This document shows positions 55,059 through 64,000 of a stretch of DNA of 64,000 bases, piece by piece (the first letter of the stretch is position 1; each line of letters starts with the position of its first letter). The translations under genes were made by a program, and so were the position numbers. This stretch comes from Cadophora sp. MPI-SDFR-AT-0126 (Eukaryota > Ascomycota > Leotiomycetes > Helotiales > Ploettnerulaceae): NCBI GenBank assembly GCA_020747065.1, contig JAGMVK010000009.1:806001-870000 (forward strand), in the 5' to 3' direction. The notes beneath the pieces are model-generated. The model had not been told where the DNA came from and ran no database searches. It saw only the letters and a program-made list of their open reading frames with translations.

Positions 55059-57056
55059 ATGTTTGGAGGCGGGAGATACTTCGGCCTTCGTGGTCAGAAG
55101 TTGACTCTGGCTATCAATATCATTGCTGGGCTTGATTTTCTGTAAGTTCCGCAATCCTCAGGAGGCAGTGTGTCACTGTCGAGTCTGTCCAAATGTGTCC
55201 AGATGGCATTGGGACATCCAAATCACAATATTCTGATCGTCGCGAGTCTAGCTAACCATCATCCAGTCTCTTCGGGTACGACCAAGGTGTAATGGGAGGA
55301 CTCCTTACACTCGGGAGTTGGGTCAGGCAGTTCCCGGAAATCGATACAGTAAACAACTCAGGCAACACTCACATTTCCACCATCCAAGGAATATCTGTAG
55401 CCAGTTACAACGTCGGCTGTTTTGTCGGTGCTGTCATCACCATTTTCATCGGCGATATCTTGGGCCGAAGGAAGATGATCTTCTTGGGCTCGTCGATTAT
55501 GATCGTTGGTGCAACTCTGCAGGCTTCTGCGTTCAGTTTGGCACACTTGATTGTGGGGAGAATCATCACTGGGTTTGGGAATGGCATGAACACTTCCACT
55601 GTGCCTACTTGGGCTTCCGAAACTTCGAAGTCGCATGTAAGTATACATATTCTCATCTTGTTGACATCTCGATAGAATGTTACTGATGTCTTCTCTAGAA
55701 ACGAGGCAAGATGGTCATGGTTGAGGGTGCCATGATTACCGGAGGCATCGCATTGAGTTACTGGATCGACTTCGGATTCTCCTTCCTCGAGCCTAGCAGC
55801 GTATCATGGCGATTTCCCATTGCATTCCAGATCGTGTTCGCTATTCTCTTACTTGTCTTCATCATGGAACTTCCAGAGTCCCCACGAGTATGTCATGCCT
55901 TTTCAGTGCTACTAGGACAAGTACTAAACAAATTTTACAGTGGCTCATTCTCAAGGGCAACGAAGCTGAAGCGACGTCTGTCATTGCAGCTCTAGCTGAC
56001 CTTCCAGCTGATGATCAACTCGTTTCCATCGAATTCACCATGATCAAGGACACGGTTCTGGAAATGAAAGAGCATGGTTGGGCAGACCTCTTTACCATGG
56101 GCCCAGAGCGACAATTCCACCGAGTCGTTCTTGGTTACGTAAACCAGGTATTTCAACAGATTAGCGGAATTAATCTAATTACATATTATGCCGCAACAAT
56201 TTACGAAGAGTATATCGGTCTTGGGGGAACAACAGCTCGGATACTCGCTGCGGCGAATGGAACCGAATATTTTTTCGCTTCGTGGATCGCAGTCTATACA
56301 ATCGAGCGGTTCGGCCGTCGGCAGCTCATGCTCTTCGGTGCAGCAGGCATGTCAGGATCCATGGCATTGCTAGCAGGCATGAACTACATGTCGCAAGTTA
56401 ATCAAGGGGGCTCTGCACCAGGTATCATCTCAGCAGTCCTGCTCTTCGTGTTCAACACGTTCTTTGCCATCGGCTGGCTGGGCATGACCTGGCTGTACCC
56501 TGCTGAGATCGTGCCATTGAAAATCAGAGCTCCTGCCAATGGGCTGAGCACTTCTGCGAACTGGGCCTTTAATTTTATGGTCGTTATGATTACACCGGTT
56601 TCGTTTACTTCGATTGGTTATCAGACGTATATTATTTTTGCTGTAATGTAAGCACCGTCCCATCCCCTCGTTCACATTCACACCAACTCCAAAATCACAA
56701 GAATAATGACTAACGATCGATGTTCGAGTAGCAACGCGTTCATCTTCCCCGTAGTCTACTTCTTCTACCCGGAGACTGCATACCGCTCGCTTGAGGAGAT
56801 CGACACCATATTCCGCAAGACGACAAAGGGGTGGAGAGGCTGGTTCGACGTCGTGAGGACGGCGAGGGATGAGCCTCTGAGATATGGAAAGCATGGGGAG
56901 CTGTTGGTGGATTATGTCAATACGGAGGAGCATGCTGACAGAAGTGTGGCGCATCAAGGTGGTGTGAAGGGTGGGGGAGCGATGGGGGTGGAGAATGGGA
57001 ATGGAGATGTGAGTCAGGAGTCGAGTGTTTTGGAGAAGAGTGCGGGTCAGGTTTAG
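55059..57056 (+). CDS. MFS sugar transporter
   Basis: Five exons (55059-55141, 55267-55636, 55699-55887, 55941-56647, 56732-57056) total 1,674 nt and encode 557 aa. Twelve membrane helices are expected. Sugar-porter signatures are visible: FGYDQGVMGG at the start of helix 1, DILGRRKMI after helix 2, VGRIITGFGNGMNT in helix 4, PESPRWLI after helix 6, QQISGINLITYY in helix 7, ERFGRRQL in the middle of the second half, and PAEIVPLKIRAPA before helix 11. PETAYRSLEEID closes helix 12. The substrate is probably a hexose or pentose imported by proton symport; sequence does not say which. The start at 55059 gives a short N-terminus, MFGGRYFGLRG, normal for this family. Confidence 0.93.
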
Positions 57057-57602
57057 GATGGGGTTTGATGGATTATGAGTGTGTGGAGGTGATGTTGAGG
57101 AAAGAAGAAAGAGAGAGGAATATACCCGGTATTGTGAAGACGGCGAGGTTGGGAGGAGTTCATAGAGACACATATAGGGATTATATAATGTCAAAATGCG
57201 TTCAAGAATAGTAGTGGGATACACATTTTTAAATGAAGTTCTGCTTGATGAGCCACATTGAGAACGAAAAGAAGCTACTTGCAGAAGTCGTTTGTTGACA
57301 CCTGATCAATTTACCGAGCCGGAGACATATCTTCTCGACACAGCCCGAAAATCCCCATCTGACTGCAAAACTCTATAGATACTGGTATCACTATCCCATT
57401 TGGTACATCAAGCAAACATGATATAGAGCACTTGACAGTAGAAGGCAGTACAGAAGACGTGTGCAAGCAAAGGACTTGGAATAATCATGGGGAGCGTCTT
57501 TGTTGACATGAGTCGTACACCTGTAGGCCCGGGTCTGCTAAAGCAATAAATTCACACTAAGAATAGTCTAGTTGCTTCATTATCTTCTATACTACAACTG
57601 TT
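57057..57602. other. Convergent 3' flanks, no gene seen
   Basis: 545 bp between the sugar transporter and the isomerase, whose stop codons face each other. Minus-strand ORF 56430-57224 is a shadow of the transporter. Confidence 0.5.
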
Positions 57603-58562
57603 CTACAGCTTCTCAAACCTCGGCTTCGTCTTCTTGATACCCGACAGCATCGCCCTCGTCACATCCTCCGTCTGTATCGCCGCACTATTCCACACACCCG
57701 TATACCTCAACGAACTCGCAACCGTATGATCCCTCGCATGATTCAACAGCTCCTTGGTACCCTGCACCGCCACCGGGCTCTTACTCGCCAGCAACTCCGC
57801 CAGCTTCAAGGCAGCCTCTATAGCCTTCTCCTTATTCTCCAATACCTGGCTGACGAAACCGACGCGGTAGGCTTCCTCGGCGCCGAAGACCCGCGCGGAG
57901 AGAGCGACGTCTTTTATCCAGGAGAGACTGCCGACGATCTTGGGGAGGCGCGTGAGCGTGCCTATGTCGGCGGCGAGGCCGATGTCGACTTCTTTTACGG
58001 CGAGCTTCACGTCCTTGGTGCAGATCCGGATGTCGGCGCAGGTGGACATGTCGATTGCGAGGCCGAAGGAGAAGCCGTGGAGGATACAGATTACGGCTGT
58101 GTTTCGAATTAGCTTTGGTACTTACACCCCCAACCTTCTAATTTGTGGACTGAGCTAGCCCGGCGGGTGACGTAAATAATAGTATGAAAAGGAAACGAAA
58201 GAGTAGAACATACGCTTCTCGCACTTCTCAATACTACTAACGCAATCCTGAAACTCCTGCACATGTCTCTTGATCCTCGTCGCCAGCCTCGCCACATCCG
58301 TCTTCCCCTCCTGCTGTTTCAGAACTCCGTCTTGACTGGCAGCTTGCACGTCCAATCCTGCCGTGAAAGCTTTGTCGCCTGCGCCGGAGAAGATGATGGC
58401 GCGGACGTCGGGGCTGAGGGAGAGTGTGTCGAAGACCGTCTTCATCTCCAACCACATTTCTTCGTGGTAGGCATTTAGTTTTGAGGGTCGGTTGATCTCG
58501 ACGTGTGCTACGTTGGGAAGCGGCGTGGAAACTAGGAAGTATTTGTAGCTGGGAGACGCCAT
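57603..58562 (-). CDS. Delta3,5-delta2,4-dienoyl-CoA isomerase (ECH1-like)
   Basis: Two exons (58214-58562 and 57603-58096) with a 117-nt intron encode 280 aa of the crotonase fold. The enzyme shifts the double bonds of dienoyl-CoAs made during beta-oxidation of odd-position unsaturated fatty acids. The oxyanion-hole regions are AFTAGLDVQAAS and LHGFSFGLAIDM. The stretch AVKEVDIGLAADIGTLTRLP carries the acidic residues that distinguish ECH1 from plain enoyl-CoA hydratase. The C-terminus is FEKL, not a canonical peroxisomal PTS1 (consensus SKL), and no clear mitochondrial presequence is seen, so the compartment is open. Confidence 0.9.
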
Positions 58563-61049
58563 TGTGATGTAGGGACGCGGGGTTAATTGAGAGTTTGAGG
58601 GGAGATGTGCTGAGTCGGAAATCTTGAGAAAGGAGTTGATGTTGAATATATGTGGGATGAAGAGAACTGGGACTCTTGATACTCATACGTTTTGTAGTAG
58701 TTTACATGTGAGGATGTAGAAATGTAAATTCTACAACCTGTAAGCTTCGATGTTGTTAGAAAAATCCGGGGTAGGCAGCCGAGCAGCCTTCTTGAGCCGA
58801 GGCATGTGGGCCTGCGTACGTAAGCATTCAGAACTCAGGATTCGAGATCACGAGATAAGTGGAGGAGTGGTGGATTCTCATGTGGCGTATTTTGTGTCTC
58901 TCATCATCTCTTTAGCTGTTTCATGTTTGTGTAGAGTGTGGCAAGTTCGGTTGTCAATGCGGTGAACTTTTGTTAGTCGAATGTTGTGTTTGCTGCAAGC
59001 TTCCCACAGAGCAGATGCCAAGCGAGGACATTCGGAGACAAGATAAAAAATATCTGTGGCCACGGCGCACCATTTTACCTAGGCAGGTTGTGGATGTTTA
59101 ACCAGAGACTTGCAGCCTTCGTAAACCAGCCAATGTGCAAAACGATAAAAGAAACAGGGGTTGCATGAACTCTCACTTTCGAGCCCCGTCTCCGTTGGAC
59201 AATTTGACCGGCTTGTGCAACAGAAGGCCATGATACCTCGCAAGTAGTACTTCTTCAGGACTTATATAACCTGAGCGAGGCCTTTGCACACGCACAACCT
59301 CTCTCGGTAACCAACCGAATGTCAATACTCGCTGGGCAAAACGTTCTTCCGAATGTTTGAGACCGATTGGTTCTCGTGGCAAGCGTCCACACTTCGTCCT
59401 CCCCAAAACCAACAACATCATCAGCTCGTCAAGGGTCAGGAATAATATGTGGTCACAATTAATGGCTCAAAACGTCTTTTCGTGCCGGCTCTCGGATGAA
59501 GTCAAAACGAGTTCGAATTCGGCAAACAAGGTTGGTGGTGGAAAGCACCCGTCAAAAGCCATCGCGAACCTCACCGCCGAATGAAGTCAACAGGGAGTGG
59601 GTAAAGTATTTTTATATCTGCTAAATCGTCGTGGGCACGCGGCCGACAGTGATCTGCACATCCGTCTGGGCAATTTGCCTGGATCTGCGACCGGAAGACT
59701 TACTCCCCTTCCCCCCTTTCATCCGCAATTGTTCGTGATAGATACGGGACATGAGATAGCCTTGCATCTTTGGGGGGGGCTTGCAGCGAAATCGTGCAGA
59801 TTCGTGCTTGCGTCGTCCTCGTATGCAGCAGACGGCCCAGGATATCACACACCCGTGAGCTTGCAGCGCCAATCATGAGTCCGGTTGCTGCACCGGCACA
59901 ACGCCGCAGCCGACGAGGTGTGGTTCATGGAGGACTTGCTTCTCGATTCGGGGGCAAAGTAACAGAAGAGCTGTCGAGAGCTGCAACAATTATTCGCTGG
60001 CTTTGCATGTGCGATGGTCTGACCAGGCGCTGAGGAGCAATAGAAAAGGAGCGGAGAGGAGTGCTTGAGAAGGGTCTGCCAAGTCCCCGAGCTGCAGCAG
60101 ATTCAGAAGTAGAAGCAGGACATGAAGTGAAGTGAAGTGAAGTGAAGTGAGATACGTGCAGAGCAAAAGTGCATTATCCGTAAGCTTTGTTTAGAGTTCA
60201 AGAATCGGCCGCTGCCGGCTTTTCTTTTGTTGCTTTCTGCTATGATATGGATGGATGGTATGATTTGCGGCCATCCATGTAGTTTCAACGGGTTGTCCCC
60301 TCCAGATGTTTATGTCCTGTTTTACTAGTCAGTAGAAACAAGCATCTCTTCGCCGTCCAATCACCAAAGCGCTGCCCCTCCATAAAGACCACAAATTAGC
60401 TGGTTTGGGCAATTATGCTTAATTGTCTGAAATAGCAATCGACAATTAAAATGCCAGATCGAGTAACGTTCAGCCTGACATCCGTCCCCCTTGTGCGGAA
60501 TGCCCTCCCTGGGCTCCTCTTCAAATCCTTGTCTGCCCTGCCCTGCCCTCCCTTCCCCTGCCCTCTGCCTGGCCATCAAACTTCTGAAAAACCTTCTTCC
60601 CTCCCCTCTCCCCTCTCCCCTCCCCGGCCTCACCTACCCTGACTTGGACTTTCAAACAATGCATCTGCCTATCTCTTCCTGCTGCAGACAAACGTTGGAC
60701 AGTCATTTCATCAATGCATCATCGTGGCCCAGATGAGCACTGGTAGCCTACCTACAGAATCGAACAACCATGCCGTGTGACGCCCTCTTCTCTCTGCGAA
60801 TCTGGCGGCTGTTTTGACCTGGTCAACGATGCCCTGTGCATGCAAATAAATAAAGCTTCGGATCTCGATCTTGTTTCTGCAAGCCTGCATCGTCTCCAAT
60901 TAAAGTCGCGTGGGCATCACAGATATTCCCTGAACGTCCGTGGCCATTATCCTTGCGCCCGCATGCGGATGCAGATACATGTCTCTTAAAATATACCTCT
61001 GGCTGCCTCACCAAATTCTTACTGATGTGTGCCATCCAGTTTACCAGTC
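58563..61049. other. 2.5-kb intergenic region
   Basis: No supported gene; all ORFs are short and mutually overlapping. It holds a GAAGT microsatellite at 60122-60150 and a strongly pyrimidine-rich block at about 60535-60640, likely part of the promoter or leader of the large gene that follows. Confidence 0.5.
60122..60150. repeat. Pentanucleotide microsatellite (GAAGT-type, about 5-6 copies)
   Basis: The sequence is an uninterrupted repeat of the word AAGTG between CATG and GATACG. Confidence 0.9.
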
Positions 61050-63950
61050 ATGTTCCAAATCGACGCCCAAAGCCTGCCGTTTGTGCAAACCCGCTCGGCG
61101 CTGCTGGTCCTCGACCTTCAAAATGACTTCGTCGGACCCGATGCGATTCTACCAGTCGAATGCCCTCCAGGATTTCTCGATAAGGTAGCAGAGCTTGCTC
61201 CTGACTTCCGAGCTACTGGCAATGTGATATGGATTCGAAGTTGTTTTCAAGCTTCGAGGCCAGTCAATGAACCATATGGAGAGAGCGAAAGCGTTGTTAC
61301 GGATACCGAGTTAAATTTGGGAAAGCGAGGAGATGATGATCTCGGGAGAAGTGGAGTATCAGTCTCTAAGCTACAGGATGGCTTGGAGAAGAAAGGAGGC
61401 AATGGGCATGTGGCAGAGAGCGGTCCAATACTGGCTCTGGACGAGGACGACGACCCAGTGACGGAAACATTTCTCACTGTCAAACCAGGCAAGCTGCCGC
61501 AAGCTGTTTTAGCCATGTCCCCGAGCACAAATTTTGTCCAACCAATTCTTACGGCTGTGGACGCAACAAAAGATTTGATTTTTCAGAAAACGTGGTACTC
61601 TGCCTTCAGAGATGGAAATCTTGTGCAGATATTACGGGCTAAATTTGTGACGGAGATTTTCATCTGTGGAGTTTTGACAAACATTAGTGTCTTTGCAACT
61701 GCAATGGATGCAGCAAGGCATGGTTATGCCATCACTATTGTTGAGGATTGTCTTGGATACCGGAGTAAGGAGAGGCATGACGAGGCCCTGCGTCGACTAA
61801 CCGAGTTTACTGGTTGCGACATAATTTCAAGTGAGGAGCTGGCAAAGGAGCTACGGGAGAAGGCCAAAAGGCAGCCACCCCCTAGGAACAACCAGCCACG
61901 GCCTGGTCAGAAGGGGACCAACTCTACACTCGAGCAATTGATGTCCAGTCTCAGTTTGAAAAGGGACAGATCGGCGGGCAAGCAGAAAGCCACAAGTTCT
62001 ACTGGATCACCATCAATTGTGGCTGCCGAAAGTGCTGGAAGCTCTCAGCGGGCTGAGAGCAATGACCCAGAAGACATTGAACTCCCCTCAAAACCAGTCG
62101 AACCCGAGAAGAAACGCGACAGAGTCAGACAGAAAATAAGAACTCGTCGACGTCCATCGAATCCGCCAAAGCCAACAGATAAAGAGGCTGGAGCTGCAGG
62201 TCCGTCATCCGAGAAAAGTCACGCGTCAACAACAGCGACATTAGAAGCGGCGACTAAGGCACTCGAAAACTTACCGAAACAAGCAGCGGAGACCGAAGAT
62301 ATACCCTCGAAGAAAGAAAAATCTGAATCGCCAAAACTTGATCTGAAGTCAGAAGATCCAGAAATGGCCAAGCTCACGGCATCAATGGGTGCCATCGCTG
62401 TACATCCAGACTACGCCGTTGAGGCCGACCAGGAGTCTTCTAGCGAGGATGGATCACCTGTTCTTTGCGAGGGCGACACAACGATCATTAAAAACCTTCT
62501 GGATCATGAGCTTGCCCATGGCATTTTCGAAAAGATCCGCGACGAGGTACAATGGCAGAAGATGGCGCACCAAGGCGGAGAAGTCCCACGTCTTGTCGCG
62601 GTTCAAGGTTCGGTTGCAGACGATGGCAGCATTCCTGTGTATCGACATCCTGCAGATGAATCACCGCCTCTATTACCCTTCTCTCCAACTGTTGCACTCA
62701 TTCAGAAGCAGGTCGAGAAGCACCTGGGACACAAGGTCAACCATGTCCTGATTCAGTTCTATCGAAATGGATCAGACTATATTTCAGAGCATAGTGACAA
62801 AACCTTAGATATCGTTCCAGAGACTTTCATTGCAAATGTCAGTCTCGGTGCTCAAAGAACGATGGTGTTCCGAACCAAGAGACAGAAGGGAAGTGAGTCT
62901 ACTTCTGAAGTAGTGGAACCTCGGAAAGCAACAAGAGCAGGGCTACCTCACAATTCCATGTGCAAGATGGGATTGGTCACAAATATGCGCTGGCTTCATG
63001 GGATCCGCCAAGACAAGAGGTTGGCCATTGAAAAGATGGCAGAAGAACTAGCCTACCAAGGCGGTCGGATCTCTCTGACATTTAGGCTCATCGGGACGTA
63101 CCTCGATAAGGACCAGGCAAAGATCTGGGGCCAAGGTGCTGTTGCTAAGACTCAGGACAAAGCAAGGGCTGTCATCAATGGAAACACGCCCGAAGCCGAA
63201 AAGATGCTCAAAGCTTTTGGCAAGGAGAACCAGTCAACAGAATTTGACTGGAAGGCATCTTACGGTGAGGGCTTCGATGTGCTGCACATCTCTAACACCC
63301 GAAAGCTGTTCCTGTCTGGAGATGCTGTTGCGGATCTACGTGTCAAGGTGTACCTTGCTGAGCTCAATATCGAATGGACCGAAGGCCAGCTCTCACCACC
63401 TTTTACATGGAAAGACGGAAGCTCGCACCACGGCGCCCCAGAAATCCCAGAAAGCCTACCCGTCAGATTCGTCGACAACGACCCAAGCAAGACAACCGTC
63501 ACTGGCGACCTAGCAATCATGCTCTACCTTGACGCAGTCTATGGCTCAAAATCCAGCTCCCCTCAAAAATCCCAAGTCGACATTGGCCGCCAATTCACAC
63601 GCCTCCAGCAATCCGTCTCCCTGCAAAAGAAATGGCGAGCCCAACCCTTCAATGTCAAGCCATTCCAGCGCGAGTTCAAGATCTGGGAAGCCTACGCTCT
63701 CGAAGCGCCGTACATAGCAGGCTCCACCATCTCCGTGACGGACTTTGCGGTCTTTGCTATTATTGAGGAGATCCGTAATGAGTGGAAGAATGCCGAGGGC
63801 GTGCATAATGTCGTGGCGTGGTATTTCAGAATTAGATATAGGGAGAGTGTGATGAGGGTTATGGGCCCGTTGGATGAGCCGGCTAGACAGAGACAAGCGG
63901 CGTTGGCGTCGTATCCAGATGTTAAGAAGTGGGAGGATGAGAGCGAGTAG
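61050..63950 (+). CDS. Isochorismatase-like / AlkB-like dioxygenase / GST-like fusion protein
   Basis: Intronless, 966 aa from the ATG at 61050; the frame extends upstream only to a GTG. Residues about 12-265 are an isochorismatase-like (cysteine hydrolase) domain. Asp22 lies in LDLQNDF and Lys180 in FQKTWYSAF, but the nucleophile position in GVLTNISVFATA is Ser213, where most relatives have Cys. Residues about 265-445 are a charged, Pro/Lys-rich linker. Residues about 475-685 are an AlkB-type 2-oxoglutarate/Fe(II) oxygenase: His581 and Asp583 in YISEHSDK, His650 in RWLHGIR, and Arg679 in ISLTFRLIG. Residues about 735-950 resemble a GST, with an N-terminal thioredoxin-like part and a C-terminal helical part. 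AlkB enzymes oxidatively demethylate nucleic acids or proteins. What joins these activities is not known. The last codons are close to the window end, but the TAG at 63948-63950 completes the gene. Confidence 0.93.
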   Translation: MFQIDAQSLPFVQTRSALLVLDLQNDFVGPDAILPVECPPGFLDKVAELAPDFRATGNVIWIRSCFQASRPVNEPYGESESVVTDTELNLGKRGDDDLGRSGVSVSKLQDGLEKKGGNGHVAESGPILALDEDDDPVTETFLTVKPGKLPQAVLAMSPSTNFVQPILTAVDATKDLIFQKTWYSAFRDGNLVQILRAKFVTEIFICGVLTNISVFATAMDAARHGYAITIVEDCLGYRSKERHDEALRRLTEFTGCDIISSEELAKELREKAKRQPPPRNNQPRPGQKGTNSTLEQLMSSLSLKRDRSAGKQKATSSTGSPSIVAAESAGSSQRAESNDPEDIELPSKPVEPEKKRDRVRQKIRTRRRPSNPPKPTDKEAGAAGPSSEKSHASTTATLEAATKALENLPKQAAETEDIPSKKEKSESPKLDLKSEDPEMAKLTASMGAIAVHPDYAVEADQESSSEDGSPVLCEGDTTIIKNLLDHELAHGIFEKIRDEVQWQKMAHQGGEVPRLVAVQGSVADDGSIPVYRHPADESPPLLPFSPTVALIQKQVEKHLGHKVNHVLIQFYRNGSDYISEHSDKTLDIVPETFIANVSLGAQRTMVFRTKRQKGSESTSEVVEPRKATRAGLPHNSMCKMGLVTNMRWLHGIRQDKRLAIEKMAEELAYQGGRISLTFRLIGTYLDKDQAKIWGQGAVAKTQDKARAVINGNTPEAEKMLKAFGKENQSTEFDWKASYGEGFDVLHISNTRKLFLSGDAVADLRVKVYLAELNIEWTEGQLSPPFTWKDGSSHHGAPEIPESLPVRFVDNDPSKTTVTGDLAIMLYLDAVYGSKSSSPQKSQVDIGRQFTRLQQSVSLQKKWRAQPFNVKPFQREFKIWEAYALEAPYIAGSTISVTDFAVFAIIEEIRNEWKNAEGVHNVVAWYFRIRYRESVMRVMGPLDEPARQRQAALASYPDVKKWEDESE

Positions 63951-64000
63951 GAGTAGGTAAAAGGGGAGGCACCGCTGTTTTGAAAATGCTTGAAAGCATA

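Noticed and set aside
56430..57224. 264-codon minus-strand ORF
   Set aside because: It is antisense to exons of the sugar transporter, which has clear family signatures on the plus strand.

Overview
The window is nuclear DNA of a filamentous ascomycete (Pezizomycotina). The evidence is the short GT-AG introns of about 45-60 nt, the large intergenic spaces, a WetA conidiation regulator, Zn2Cys6 and DUF3433 proteins, and a decayed piggyBac-type transposon. A leotiomycete is plausible from the general look of the proteins, but I cannot prove the class from sequence alone. I read about 20 supported protein genes, several of which needed splicing by eye. Coordinates of spliced genes run from start codon to stop codon, and intron positions are given in the entries. 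For most I checked that the exon lengths sum to a whole number of codons. I saw no convincing tRNA, rRNA or CRISPR.

Layout, left to right. 1-3,400: the 3' end of a charged coiled-coil protein and a small putative membrane protein. 3,438-7,675: the most unusual gene, a single four-exon reading frame joining a caspase-like (clan CD, C14-type) protease domain to a Zn2Cys6 transcription factor. 8,610-19,000: housekeeping genes, namely the plasma-membrane fusion protein PRM1, an ARMH3/DUF1741 armadillo protein, the Fe-S assembly factor ISA1, a stress-responsive Dabb-domain protein and a HAD phosphatase. 19,360-31,700: a doubtful one-TM protein, an FLC/TRP-like membrane protein, an ACOT9-like acyl-CoA thioesterase and a DUF3433 membrane protein. 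33,100-42,440: wetA, a GNAT acetyltransferase with a disrupted 5' end, RFC1 divergent from MRPL16, and TFB5. 43,000-51,500: a mucin-like single-pass protein, a Kv-beta-type aldo-keto reductase, a previously unrecognisable multi-exon gene and an 11-zinc-knuckle protein.

51,880-54,090 is the only clear mobile region. A 2.04-kb piggyBac-like relic with terminal inverted repeats and a transposase full of stops sits inside a 28-bp minisatellite. To its right are an MFS sugar transporter, a dienoyl-CoA isomerase and, at the right edge, a 966-aa fusion of an isochorismatase-like domain, an AlkB-type 2-oxoglutarate oxygenase and a GST-like domain. Its isochorismatase nucleophile position reads Ser instead of Cys.

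The genes do not form a metabolic cluster. Most are independent core genes with private or shared promoters. The two items that could represent undescribed biology are the caspase/Zn2Cys6 fusion (a transcription factor that may carry its own protease) and the isochorismatase/AlkB/GST fusion. Both are inferences from domain architecture.
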